DNA from: Parvularia atlantis
Lineage: Eukaryota; Opisthokonta; Rotosphaerida
Assembly: GCA_943704415.1 (NCBI GenBank)
Contig: CALSCO010000901.1
Span: 1 to 64,000 of the forward strand
Reading direction: 5' to 3'
DNA length: 64,000 nt
Part shown: positions 1-11,245 of the stretch, piece by piece
Layout of the letters: each line of letters opens with the position of its first letter
Position numbering within the stretch: the first letter of the stretch is position 1
Translations under genes and position numbers: made by a program
The notes under the pieces: model-generated
Told to the model about the DNA's origin: nothing
Seen by the model: the letters and a program-made list of their open reading frames with translations, nothing else
The model's database searches: none

Positions 1-1334
1 GGGGGGTCGCGCGCGCGCAGACAGCCACGCGCACCCGTGCTGCTGCCGCCGCGGCTGTGCTCGTTTGCGCGTCGGCCAGGCGCGCCGTCGACAGCGCATC
101 CGACAGCTGCTGGCCGATCATGCTCAAGTGCGCCAGGTACGCCTCGCTCAGTTCCGCGTGCGGGTTCAGGCCCACGACAAGTACGCCCTCGAGGTAGCCC
201 ATTCGCGCCTTGAGCGCGAGCACCATGGCGACGCGCGAGGGCGAGTCGAACGCGCCTGCCGTGCGGTCAGGCGACGGTCGGCGCAGGCATGCACGCCCGA
301 GCGCACCGGGGAAGGTTGTGTCAAACAGCGTGTCGATGCCATGGACGATGCGCTTGCCCCCGGTCGCGACAGCCTCGCGCACGGGCCAGCGCATATGCCC
401 GTCGTCCCCCGCGAGGCGCATCTGCGGAAGGGCGCCGGGATGGCCCGTGGCCAGTTTCACAGCCTGGCTGAGGACGAGCTGTGCGCCAGCGAGGCGTGAG
501 CTCTGCCATTGCGCGCGCGCGCACCCGCCGCACTCACCCGCTCGCGCGACTCGTCCAGCAGGTAGAGCAGCGCAAACGTCACATCGGGCTGGGCGTCGGC
601 GAGGACGGAGGCGGCGGCGGCGGCGACGTCGGCCACGCCGGACGCGCTGGCCGTGCGCTGGCTAAGGCCGTAGATGAACTGGACGCGGCGCTGGCTGACG
701 ACGGTCGCGGTGGTGTCGGTCAGCTGCGAGGGCAGAGATCATGAGCTGGGCGCTGGGACGGAAAAAATCCCCTCACACCTGGGACACGACACCGCCGATC
801 GAGCCGTCTTGCAGGCGCAGGGGCGAGGACGACCAGCTCAAGTACGTCTCGTGCTTGCGGCCGTGGCGCTCAAACAGGCGCAGTGCGTTCTGCACCGCGA
901 TCGTCTCGCCGCCCAACACGCGCTCGGCCAGTGTGCGCACGCCCTCCCACTCCTTGGGCCAGACCTCGGGCGCTGCGATCCGGGTCAGCGGCGGCCCCCC
1001 GATCCGCTCCCCCCATCGGCCTTTCCCCACGCGCACCGCTGCGGGCGTTGACGCTCGGGTCGAGCAGGTTGTACAGTTTCATGTAGCTGTCGTTGAAGAT
1101 GATGATGAAGCGCGGGCCCCAGAACAGGACCATGGGGAAGGTCGAGTTGAGCACGATGTTGATCACGCTCACGAGCTCGTTCGGCCATCGCGCGACGGGG
1201 CCGAGCTCGTGCCGGCTCCAGTCGACAGCGCGCAGCGCGCCGCACACCACCGAGCTGCTGCTGCTCGCGTGGCAGAAGAGCGGCTCGGCGCCGCCGGCCG
1301 GGCCGGGCGCGGGCGGGCTCGACGACTGCGCCAC
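1..1334 (-). CDS. Sensor histidine kinase, PAS + GAF part (3' end outside window)
   Basis: N-terminal sensor part of a hybrid histidine kinase; the kinase domain would lie beyond position 1. The first readable exon holds a PAS-like block of the type found before GAF domains in large bacterial and fungal kinases: DWSRHELGPVARWPNEL, then FPMVLFWGPRF and IIFNDSYMKLYN. After an intron (973-1036) comes APEVWPKEWEGVRTLAERVLGG and YLSWSSSPLRLQDGSIGGVV. A second intron (about 744-775) and a third (about 485-525) lead into a GAF domain with LLYLLDES and MGYLEGVLVVGLNP. The window opens inside a further intron. The start is unsolved: the open frame begins with GTG at 1334, and I see no ATG on this strand between about 1140 and 1819, so an upstream exon is likely. 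Role in two-component signalling is inferred from the domains. Confidence 0.7.
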
Positions 1335-2105
1335 GGCGGCGGCGCGGGTGATGGGATGGGTGCTGCGCGCGGCTGACGGTCGCTGTGGTGCCGCTCCGAT
1401 GGGAAGAGGCGTGAAGCTGCAGCGGCCTGGGCGGCGCGGCTCGCGCTAGTCAGCACAGCGCGGCTGTCACCGCGGCTGTCGACGCGCGCGCGCACGGGCG
1501 CACGAGCGCACAGGCCGTGACACGGCACACGGCAGCGCGGCAGAATGAGCGAGAAATACAGGCGAACGGCGCGCGCGCGCAATGCACAGGGCGCGGTGTG
1601 GCGGCAAATAGCACAGTGTGCGCGCGACACAAGCCGTTTCACGGCCCGACGCGCTGTCACAACCGCGCGCGGCCGGGCCCGGCACGACGCCGCACGATCT
1701 TTTTTTCGCCACGACGGCGCGCACGAGTGCGGCCGAGCGAGTGAGAGGGAAAGGCTCACGACCGAGCACACGCGTTTTGGGAAGAGAAGGGCGGCGTGCG
1801 CGCCCTGATCCGTTGTCTCATCGAGGGCGCACGTTTCGGGCTGTCTCACCCTGGGGCGAATCACACCGTCCCAGGCCAGCCTTGCGGTGCACGACGTCGA
1901 GCGGGGTGCGGCGCGTATTCATCCGGTGCCCGCCCGCGCACACCGGCAAGTGCCCGCCCGCTTCCGCGACGCGCGGAAATTCCCCCGTACGGTCCCACGC
2001 AGCACGCAGATGACCTGCCCGTGTCGCCGCCCGGTGTCGCCGCCCGTGCAGCCCGTACGGGCGGCGGCGCAGTCCGATCCTCGATCACCAGGACCTGCTC
2101 CCACT
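1335..2105. other. Gap between two tandem minus-strand genes
   Basis: About 770 bases with no coding region I can support. It should hold the 3' end of the helical protein gene at 2106-3654 and the promoter and 5' exon(s) of the histidine kinase. One possible acceptor with a CTGAC branch motif lies near 1437 on the minus strand. The only minus-strand ATG here is near 1821, and its frame soon closes unless it is spliced. No tRNA or repeat seen. Confidence 0.4.
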
Positions 2106-3654
2106 TTACTGTGACCGTCTCCACACAGGGGCTTCGTCCCACCGCGCGATCACCTGCGCCACGGCGTCCGCGAGCACGAGCTCGCGCAGCGTCACCGGCA
2201 GCGACGACGGCGAGCGCCGGACGAGCGTGTTGGCCTCGGGCAGGACCGCGGGCGCGCGCTGCAAGTGCACGACGGCCGCGTACAGCGCGCACAGCGCGTC
2301 CTCGAGCTCGCGCCCGGCCGACGGCGGCGGCAGGCGGAAGCGGCGCAGCAGCGCGACGGCCTCGGCGGTGCTCGTCTCGCGCGCGGCCGCGCGGTCCGCG
2401 GTCGCCGGCCACCGCGCGCGCACGCGCTCGAGCAGCGACAACGACGGCGCGACTGTTGCGCTCGCGGCGACCGTGCGCAGCTTGCCCAGGCGCTGCAGCT
2501 CGACGATCAGGCGTAGGCGCGCGCGTTCGAGCGTGCCGTCCGCGTCGCCGTCTAGCGCAATCGGCATATGCAGCGCCGGCACAAGGTGCCCCTGGAACCA
2601 CGAGCGCCGGAACTTTGCGGCCTCGAGCAGCGTCGGCGGCACGCTCTTGTCGCGCGCGTACGACGCGAGCAGGGCGTGCAGGTGCTGCTGCGTCGTGTCG
2701 CCTGCGAGCATGCTCTCGTGCTGGCGCGCGCACACACACATACTCAGCGACCGCGGCGGCAACCGGCCACGACGCACGCACCACCGACTCGGCCAGCCGC
2801 GCGCGCGCCTGCGCCGTGTACGCTCCCGCGACCGCGCGCCACCGCGGCAGCCGGCCCAGCAGCGCCACGTGCGTCTTGAGCATCGCCGGCCGCTCCCACG
2901 GCAGCAGCGCCGTCAGCTGCGCGAGCACAAAGCCCTGGCCCGCTCGCGTCGCGGTGCCCGCGGCCAGCAGGTCCGGCAGCCACGCCTCGTACCGCGCCAC
3001 CGGCACGCGCGCCTCGGCGTGTGCCCACCGCTGCAGCGCCGCGCCACGCACAAACGGCCGCACGTCACCCGCCGGCACGGAGCGCACAACGGCCGCCTCG
3101 GCGCACTGCAGCACGCGCTCGGTCCACGGGCCGCCGTGTGCGCGCGCGGCTGCGTCGAGCAGCACCGCCACGCCGTGCCACCGCAGCGTGTAGCCGCCAT
3201 CCAGGCACAGCGCCGTCACAAAGTCCGCCAGGGCCGCGCCGTCGGCGTGCGCCGCGTGCCCGCGCAGCACCGCCGCGTCCAGCGCGCCCGCCGCCGCGTC
3301 CAGCTCGCTCGGCGCCGTCGTGAGCGCGTCCAGCACGCGTTCGCGCTCGTCCGCAGTCGCATTGGCCGGCGCGTGCACCAGCAGCTCGCGCGCCACCAGG
3401 TCCAGCAGGCGCCGCGCGGCCGCGGGCGGCAGCACCTCAGCCCGCGCCGCGCGCACGACGGTCATCGTCACGTCGGCGTCGCGGCGCCGCACGGCCGCAA
3501 GCAAGCGATCCAGCGCGGCAGCCGCCCGCGCCTTGCCCGAGATCGGCCACGGTGGCGCAGCGTGCGCAGCGTGCGCCGTGTCGCCCGCAGCGTCGGCGTC
3601 GGGCGTCCAGAGCGCTAGGAGCGAGGCCCGCACATCCGCCTCGCCGGCATGCAT
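2106..3654 (-). CDS. Helical protein, possible Fanconi anaemia A (FANCA)-like
   Basis: Two exons (2782-3654 and 2106-2720) joined by a 61-nt intron give a protein of about 495 residues, rich in alanine, leucine and arginine and apparently all alpha-helical. The start is the ATG at 3654 (MHAGEADVRASLL). The best landmark is in exon 2: SVPPTLLEAAKFRRSWFQG then LVPALHMP. As far as I recall, FANCA proteins carry a similar stretch (TLLEAAKxRRxWF followed by LLPALL) in the middle of their helical solenoid. The protein is much shorter than animal FANCA (about 1450 residues). It could therefore be a reduced homologue, a fragment-like paralogue, or an unrelated helical protein. It is divergent from the flippase gene, whose start lies 132 bases away. 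Confidence 0.45.
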
Positions 3655-3786
3655 TCGCGCCGTGACGCAGTGCGGCGATGTCACGAATGGCCGCGATCGT
3701 CACGCGCGCGGCGCCTCTCTCGGGCCAACCCCGTGCGTTGCTCACGCGCCCCGCGCCCGCACACAGGGGCCGCGCACGGCGCGCGG

Positions 3787-6700
3787 ATGCAACGCGTGGA
3801 GCCGCAGTCTGGCGTACCGCTTCTGCCGATGGACGCGAGCGGCGGTGGCGCCGACGCGGCCGCGTACGCCGTCTATGTGAACGACGCGGCGACCATGCCC
3901 GAGTCAAGCCTGCGGGCGAGCTACCCGTCCAACTACATCCGCACGACCAAGTACACCGTGCTCACATTCCTGCCGCTCAACCTGTTCCAGCAGTTCATGC
4001 GCTTCTACAACCTCTACTTCCTCTTCGCGGCCGTGCTCACCATCGCCATCCCGTCCGCCTCGCCCGTCTCGCCCGCGCTCACGGTCATGCCGCTCGTGGT
4101 CGTGCTCGGCGTGACGATGATCAAGGACATCTTCGAGGACTACCTGCGCTGGCGCTCGGACGAACAAGCCAACAACATCACCTGCCGTGTCGCGCGCTAC
4201 GGCGGTCAGCTGCAGGCCGTCAAGAGCCAGGACATCCTCCCGGGCGACCTGCTCGAGATCCGCAAGGGCGAGACCTTCCCGGCCGACGTAATCGTGCTTG
4301 CAAGCACGGGCGAGGACGGCATCTGCTTCATCCAGACGGCGCAGCTCGATGGCGAGACGAGCCTCAAGCGCCGCCACGCCGTCCTGCCCGACCTCGCGCT
4401 CGCCGCGCCCGACAGCGAGCGCAGCATCCTAAGGGTGCGTCGCGCGAGATGTGCGCACGGGAAAGGCGTGACACACGCGCGCACAGGCCACCGCCTCGAT
4501 CGAGTGCGAGCGCCCCAACAAGGACCTGTACAAGTTCCAGGGACGCCTCAACATGACCCTTGCCGGTGCGATGCACCTCTGGCCGCGCGCGCACGTGTTA
4601 GCTGAGGCCCCGACGGCGGTGCTCAGGCGGCAGCGCCGACACGCAACCGCTCCGCCCGGCCAACGTGCTCCTGCGCGGCTCGGAGCTGCGCAACACCGAC
4701 CGCGTGCTCGGCATCGCCGTCTACGTCGGGTGCGCTATGCGTCTGCCGGCGGTGTGCAGCACGCGCTTACTCTGCGCGTGCGTGCGCGCGCCCTACCAGC
4801 AAGGACACCAAGATCATGATGAATCTGCGCCAGACCCGCCTCAAGTTCTCCTCGCTTGAGGGGCGCCTCAACATGCTCGTGCTGGGCATCTTCGGCTTCA
4901 ACGCGATCGTCTGGGCCGTGTCGGTGCTCTGCAGGCACGCCGCTCGCACGCGACGCCGCGCCCGGGCCCGCAGCTGAGCAGTCACCCGCCCGTGCACAGC
5001 GGCATTTGGCAGGCGTCCGAGGGCCAGACGACGGGCGACGACGCCGGCGCTTACTACATCGCCTGGCCCGCGTCGGGCGCCGAGGTCGCGGCCTTCCACG
5101 CGGCGACGTACTTTGTGCTGTGGACGTACCTCATCCCGATCTCGCTCTTTGTCACGCTCGAGGTGTGCCGCCTTGGCCAGGCCTTCTTCATGAGCTGGGA
5201 CGAGAAGATGCTCGGCAAGGTGCGCGGGCGCGCTCGGACGACCAGGCTCTGACACGCCGGCGGCGCAGATCGACGGCAAGGACGTGCCGATGAACGTCAA
5301 CAACTCGAACCTGAACGAGGACCTCGGCCGGATCAACCACATCTTCTCCGACAAGACCGGCACGCTTACGCAGAACGTGATGCGCCTCGTGCGTGCGGCC
5401 GCACCACGCGCACCCGCCGCACCTGACCCACCCGGCGCAGATGAGCTGGTACGTCGGCGGCGCCGTGTACAACGAGCGCGTGAGTGCCGACGTGTTCCCG
5501 GGCCAGGGGAGCGACCCGGGCGAGACCAAGGTCACGGGTGTGCTGGCCTCGTCACTGATCTACGTGCGTGCCACGGCCTCGGTGCGCGCGCGCGTGCGGC
5601 GTGGCTTAGCGGTGCACGCAGTCGCTCCAGTCGGCCAACGAGCGCTCGGTCGCGACGGTCGAGCGGCTGCAGCTGATGCTGCGCTCGATCGCCATCTGCA
5701 ACACAGTCGTGCCGAGCCGCAAGACGTTTGGCGCGGTGCGGCGCACGCAGCCTGCGCTCGCGTCCGTCACGTGTCTGTGCTGAGCGCGCGCGGGCAGGTC
5801 GACCGCATCGTGTACGACGGCGACTCGCCCGACGAGATCGCGCTGCTCGAGTGCGTCCGCCAAAACGGCGTCGTGCTCAAGGAGCGCACGCGTGGCGGCA
5901 TCATCCTCGAGCTGGACCAGCAGCTGGTCGACGCCGGGCGGTGCGTGCTCGCCGCCACGAAAGCGACGCCGCGCTCACGCCGCGCAGGGCTGGCTCGACG
6001 AACGGCAGCGACGTTGTTAACGAGCACTGGACCGTGCTTAACACGCTCGAGTTCAACTCGGACCGCAAGCGCATGTCGGTCATCGTCCGCGCGGGCCAGG
6101 GCCAGGGCGAGATCTGGCTGATCAGCAAGGGCGCCGACATGGTCATGATGCCGCGCCTGGTCGACGACGCAGCGGTGCTGCGCGACCTGCAGGACGTGCG
6201 TTGCCCGCGGCGCGCTAGCGAGTGACGTCGTGTGGCTGACCCTCGCCCGCGCCCGCGCGCACTGGCTACGTGTGCAGAAGACGGACCGGTTCGCGAGCCA
6301 GGGCCTGCGCACGCTCATCGTCGCATCGCGGACGATGTCGGTGCGTGCTCGACTGTGCCCGTGACGCGACGCCCGGCCGCTCTAACCGCTGCTGCAGCCC
6401 CAAGAGTACGCGCAGTTTGACAAAGCGTACAAGGACGCGGACGTGGCCATCGGTGACCGCGAGCAGCTGATGGGTGCGGGCGATGCGCGTGTTTGTGCTG
6501 CGCAGAAACTGAGCGGCAGCTTCGCAGGGCGGCTGTTTGAGACGGTCGAGCGCGACCTGACGCTGATCGGGTGCACGGCCGTGGAGGACAAGCTGCAGGT
6601 CTGGCGACGTGCGTGTGACCGTCTGGTTCAGCTGCTCACAGCCGTGCAGGACCGCGCGCCCGAGACGATCGCGTACCTGCTCGAGGCCGGCATCAAGTTC

Positions 6701-8570
6701 TGGATGCTCACGGGCGACAAGCGGGTGCGCGGCGCTGGCATGGCGCATCACGCGGCGTGAGCTGACTGCGTGGCGGCAGCAAACGGCCATCTCGATCGGC
6801 GTCGCGTGCCGGCTCATGCCCAACCCGTCGCAGGTGCTGCTGCTCGAGGGCGGTAGCACGGGCCAGGTGCTGGACGCGCTCACTGCGCTGGGCGACAAGA
6901 TCACGGAGGAGGGCGGGTTCACGTCGAAATGTGCGTGCGCGCGCACTCGCACCTGTTCGCGGGCGTGTGACCCAACGCCGCGCCAGGCCTCGTGGTAGAC
7001 GGCCTCACGCTCACGTTCGCGCTCGACAACGCCGTCGCACCGCACTTCCTCGGCCTTTGTGAGCGCTGCCCGTCGGTCATCTGCTGCCGCGTGTCGCCGC
7101 TGCAGAAGGCCGACGTCGTCAACTTGGTCAAGACGCGGCTCAAGCGCGTACGTGCGCGGCCGCGGCCGTGTGCGCGGCGCTCACGCCCTTCATGCGCGTG
7201 CGCAGATCTGCCTTGGCATCGGCGACGGCGCCAACGACGTGAGCATGATCCAGATCGCCAACGTTGGCGTGGGCATCGCCGGTAAGGAGGGCTCGCAGGT
7301 GCGCGCGTGTCACCGCCCGTCGCCGCCCGTCGGCTGACACCCGCCGCAGGCTGTCCGCGCCGCCGACTACTCGTTCGTGGAGTTCAAGAGCCTGCAGCGG
7401 CTGCTGACCGTGCACGGGCGGTACTCGTACCTGCGCATGACCGACCTGATCCTGTTTTCGTTCTACAAGAACCTGGCGTTCATCATGGTCTGCTTCTGGT
7501 TCGGGCCGTACAGGTGCGCTCGGGCCTTGTGCGAGTGCGAGCGCGCGCCGGCTGACGTGTGCGACCGCAGCGCCTGGTCGGGCGAGTCGATTTACAACGA
7601 CAGCATCATGGCCATGTTCAACGTGCTGTACGTGTTCCTGCCGCCGTTCATCATCGGCATCTTCGAAAAGGACATCGCCGACCGGGTGATCGCGCGCTAC
7701 CCCAGGGCACGCCCCCGCCTGCTCGTGCGCCCTCCGTGCCGCCTCGCCTGACGCACAAGCGCGCAGCTGTACACGGAGGTTGTCGACGGCGCCTACTACA
7801 ACACGCGCACGATTGCGGCGTGGATGACGAGCGCGCTGTACCAGTCGATCGTGATCTACTTCACGCTGTACCTCATCGCTGGGCCGGACACGGACTTTAG
7901 GTGCGCGCGCGCTCACCGCTCCTCATGCGACGGCTCACCCGCACCCGCACACAGGACGCTCCAGCTGTTCTACTCGAGCGCGTCGATCTGCATCGTCCTG
8001 CTGAAGATCACCCTGGTCACGCGCCAGTGGGTCTGGCCCAACTGGGCAGGCCTGCTCGCCAGCCTGGCCGTGTACATCGCCACGGTGCTGCTCGTCTGCC
8101 TCGCGTTCCCGTACCGCGGTGCGTGTGGCGGCGGGTGCGGCACGGCGCGTGGCGCTGACGGACGAGAGCGCGCGTGGCAGGCTCCGAGCAGGCGCTCTTT
8201 GGCGCGTCCACGTTTTGGTTCGGCCTCGCGCTCGTGATCCTTGTCGCGCTGCTACCCGACTACATCGTCAAGTATTACATGCGCATGGAGCACCCGCTCG
8301 ACTGGCAGGTGCGTCGTTCTCGCGCGTTCGCGTCCGGCTGACAGCGCCCGGTCGGCGGCGCGGCAGCTTCTGCAAGAGCAGGACGTGATCGTGGGCGAGT
8401 ACAGCGACGAGCTGGCGGTGCGCGATCGCGTGCGGCGACGGTGGCGCATGGGCTGACACGCGGTGCAGGAGACCGACGGCGACGGCTTCGCGGCGGGCGA
8501 GCGCCTTCTGACGGCGACACGCTCGTCCAGAAAAGGCTACGGCGCTGTGCCGCACGAGGTGGTCGACTAG
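3787..8570 (+). CDS. P4-type ATPase, phospholipid flippase
   Basis: Moves aminophospholipids from the outer/lumenal to the cytosolic leaflet using ATP. The landmarks appear in family order across about a dozen exons: [16 protein letters not shown] and [15 protein letters not shown] (first membrane pair), [11 protein letters not shown] (P4 DGET actuator loop), [10 protein letters not shown] (P4 PISL motif in TM4), [11 protein letters not shown] (phosphorylated Asp, near 5350), WMLTGDK (near 6705), and [13 protein letters not shown] with [11 protein letters not shown] (hinge, 7220-7300). A C-terminal membrane block with [16 protein letters not shown]-like sequence follows. The stop TAG is at 8568-8570 after PHEVVD. 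The start is the ATG at 3787; the ATG at 3832 is an alternative. No Dnf/Drs2/Neo1 assignment is attempted. Length, about 1150 residues, is normal for the family. Confidence 0.93.
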
Positions 8571-8907
8571 GCCGCCGCCCCACCCGTTCACGCTCCACTA
8601 TGCCCGGCGATCTATTGAGATACAACACCTCACGTACGCGCGACCTTGCGCGTCGGGCCGTCGGCGTGCTGCACGCGGCGGCGCGTGCGTCGGTCAGCCA
8701 CGCGCACCGCCATGGCCGGTCCCGGCAGCGCACGTCGCTCGCCGGCGGCGGTCGTTGCGGCGGCGGCGCTGCGCCGGTCCCCGTTGGCCCCGCAGGCCCA
8801 GGTGCCGGGCGAGGGCGTGGCGCTGCCTGCAGCTGCGACTGGATCGGCGAGGGCGCGGGTGCCGACGTGAGCGTCTTCTGCGCGCACTGCGTCAGCGGCG
8901 ACATGCA
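8571..8907. other. Convergent intergenic region
   Basis: 337 bases between the stops of the flippase and the MBIP gene. Open frames exist on both strands, for example from an ATG at 8599 on plus, but they show no recognisable protein and no good splice pattern. I treat this as the two 3' ends and see nothing else in it. Confidence 0.4.
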
Positions 8908-9764
8908 TCAGGCCTCGATCAGGCGCACCAACAGCTGCCGCGTCTCTGCCGCCAGCTCCGGGCTGGCCGTGAGGTGCTGCGTCTCGGTCTCGAGCACGAG
9001 CATGCGCTCCTCCAGCCGCTTGATCGCGGCGTAGACGTCGGACGGCACTGGCGCGGCGCCACCCTCAGCCGCGCCAGTGCACACCACACCGCGCCGCACC
9101 GGGCGAGAGCGCGAGGTGTGCGTGCCGCTCGAGCGTGTGGATGCGCTCGACCAGGCCGTCGCGGATGAGCACGTTGGGCGGTGCGGGCGGGGTGGTCTGC
9201 GGGCCGGTCGCGTTGGCGACGACGGACGTGCGCATCTGCTGGTCGCGGTCGATCGCGGCGGCGTGCGTGCGCGCGCTGGCCGGCTCGTCGGCCTCGACCG
9301 GGGCGACCGTGAACTCGCGCCGGTTGCTCTCGTCGATCTCCTCGCGCTTCTTCGCCACAAAGGCGCTGATGCGTCGTGCGATCTGCGCCGCGCGCCGTGG
9401 TCGGCACCGTGTCGGCGTAGCAGCGACGGTGGCGCACCTCGCGCGCGTCGGCTGCGATCTGCACGGGTGACGCGGCCACCTCGCACGCCTGCGCAAACAT
9501 CAGCGGGACGTCGCGCAGGCCGAGCAGCAGGCGCACGCACGGCCAGGCGCACGATCAGCTCCTGCGCGGCCTCGCGCGCCACGTCCCATCGCACGGCGGT
9601 GCCGCCGTTGCGCACGGCCTCGGCGGCGTCGGCCAGGCCAAGCTGCGCGGGCCCCGCGTATGAGCCTCGCTGGGCGCCGGGAGCCTCGCTCGCACGACCT
9701 GCGCGAGAAAGTCGCCCAGGGCCGCCGCGCGCGCCGATGATGGTGGCTCTGGTGGCTGCTGCAT
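8908..9764 (-). CDS. MBIP-like protein (MAP3K12-binding inhibitory protein; ATAC subunit family)
   Basis: Five exons. Exon 1 starts at ATG 9764 (MQQPPEPPSSARAAALGDF). Further on come TAVRWDVAREAAQEL, then IARRISAFVAKKREEIDES followed by NRREF, matching the human MBIP stretch RISAFIERKxAEINENNxREF. ATGPQTTPPAPPNVLIRDG then matches the human NTYGPQTRPE/MLRD region. VERIHTLERHAHL and VPSDVYAAIKRLEERMLVLE correspond to human VEERLQNIEAHLRL and VPRDIYQRIKKLEDKILELE, a coiled coil. In animals MBIP is part of the ATAC histone acetyltransferase complex, and in some insects an MBIP-like domain is fused to the molybdopterin synthase subunit MoaE. No MoaE domain is visible here. It sits 70 bases downstream of the PSMB3 gene on the same strand. 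Confidence 0.85.
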
Positions 9765-9833
9765 GCGCGTCCCAAATCTGCGGCCACAACGCCAAGGGAC
9801 GCGGCAGCACACATTGGGTGGGAGGGTCTTCCT

Positions 9834-10909
9834 TCAGTCCATGCGCGTCTTGAGTGTCCGCGTGATGACCGACGTGGGCGTGCTGTGCGCACCAGAGTGA
9901 GCTGGCGGTCGCAAGCGTGCGGCACACACACACATGACGTGCACGACCGCGCCCCAGCCACTCAGCGCGTCGCGGTCGAACGCGTTCACGAGCGCCTGCG
10001 AGATTGTCTCAAACAGCTCCTCCGGTTCCTGCTCGCGGCGGCCGTTGTGAGCGCGCGTGCGCGCGCACACGCGGGGACGGCCACACCATGTTGGGCCGGT
10101 AGAGCGACTCGCACATGCCGTAGAGGTTGGGCGAGCACGTCCCGGCCACGACAAAGTCGTCGGCAAAGTCGAGGCAGCCGATGAGGTCGGTCGAGCAGAT
10201 GAAGGGCGCGTTGGTCTTGGGGTCGAGGCCGGCGATGACCGGGTCGCAGAAGTACGGCCCGAAGCTGCCACACGTGCGCGTCAGGGCACGGCCGAGCGGC
10301 GCTGGCTGGGCGGCGCACGCACCGCTTCTCGTACAGCGTCGACGAGACGAGGTGCGCGAAGGTGATGGGGCGGATCTCCCGCTCCTCCTTGAGCTTGTAC
10401 ACGGTCGTCTTGTACTTGAGGTCCTGCGAGCTGCGTGGCGCGTGACGGTCGGGCGCCGTGAGCCGCGTGGGTGGCGCGGCGCACGCCGCTGATCACGCAC
10501 AGCGTCTGCACGTCGCTCGCAAAGCCGGCCAGGCCCAGGTACAGCTTGTCGGCCATGGGGAAGATCTTCTGGAAGTCCATGCCGACGGTCTGGCCCTGGA
10601 CGCCGAAGCGGCGGTCGGCCGCGATCGCGACGCAGTTCCTCCCGGTCATGGCCACCTGCGGCGCGCGACGCGAGACGAGACAGGAGAGGCGCACGTCAGC
10701 CACCCGCGGCCGCGAGTCGCGTGCCGCGCGCCGCACCATGGCCGCGCCGTTGTACTCCGTGATCGACTGCAGGCGGGCGGGCAGCGGACGCGGGCGCGCG
10801 CGGGTGGCGGGGAGGGCCGAGGCGGGGCGAGGTGCAGCGGAGGGGCGCGGGGCGAGGCGCGCGTCAGCCGCACGACCGGGCCGCGCGCGAGACGGGCGAC
10901 ACGCACCAT
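9834..10909 (-). CDS. PUP3: Proteasome core subunit beta-3
   Basis: Non-catalytic beta-3 subunit of the 20S proteasome. Seven exons with phase-consistent introns at 10767-10906, 10656-10736, 10431-10500, 10265-10322, 10029-10086 and 9883-9933. The spliced protein begins [19 protein letters not shown], close to the animal MSIMSYNGGAVMAMKGKNC. It continues [92 protein letters not shown] and ends RTLKTRMD. The first coding exon is only the ATG (10907-10909). The last intron is 51 nt, a multiple of three without a stop, so its retention would add 17 residues. It is divergent from COA5; the start codons are 54 bases apart. Confidence 0.95.
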
Positions 10910-10963
10910 GGCCGCGCGAATCTCGAGGGGCACTTGCCGCATTTGCGCCTCATTCGGGGACCG

Positions 10964-11176
10964 ATGTCGACGTCGTGCAGCGGCCTGCGCGAGGAGCTCG
11001 TGCAGTGCATCCGCCAGAGCGAGTGCGTGCAGCGCGGCGGCACGGTCGCCGACTGCCTCAAGCCGGACGCCGAGGGCGTGGCGGACGAGTGCATGGTGCT
11101 GCGCCGCGCCTACTTTGAGTGCCGCCGCGGCATGCTCGACATGCGCAACCGGTTCCGCGGCAACAAGGGGTACTGA
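10964..11176 (+). CDS. PET191: Cytochrome c oxidase assembly factor COA5/PET191
   Basis: Single-exon gene for a 70-residue protein of the mitochondrial intermembrane space needed to assemble complex IV. It begins MSTSCSGLREELVQCIRQSE and continues CVQRGGTVADCL, DECMVLRRAYFECRRG and MLDMRNRFRGNKGY. The twin cysteine pairs (SC..9 residues..QC and EC..VLRRAYFEC) and the closing GMxDMRxRFRGN match PET191/COA5. The protein should be oxidised and trapped by MIA40, whose gene is also in this window (39613-40093). Confidence 0.92.
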   Translation: MSTSCSGLREELVQCIRQSECVQRGGTVADCLKPDAEGVADECMVLRRAYFECRRGMLDMRNRFRGNKGY

Positions 11177-11245
11177 TGAATGCGCGCGTGCGGGGGCCTG
11201 GGCGCATCGCGGAGGGAGGGCTGTGACCCAGTTGTACATGTACAG

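Noticed and set aside
1436-1860. Long open frame on the minus strand upstream of the histidine kinase
   Set aside because: Low-complexity Arg/Ala/Ser sequence, out of frame with the PAS exon and lacking an ATG; at most UTR or a first intron.
8599-8890. Possible small genes in the flippase-MBIP gap on both strands
   Set aside because: Composition looks like open frames expected in GC-rich DNA; there is no homology I recognise and no convincing splice pattern.
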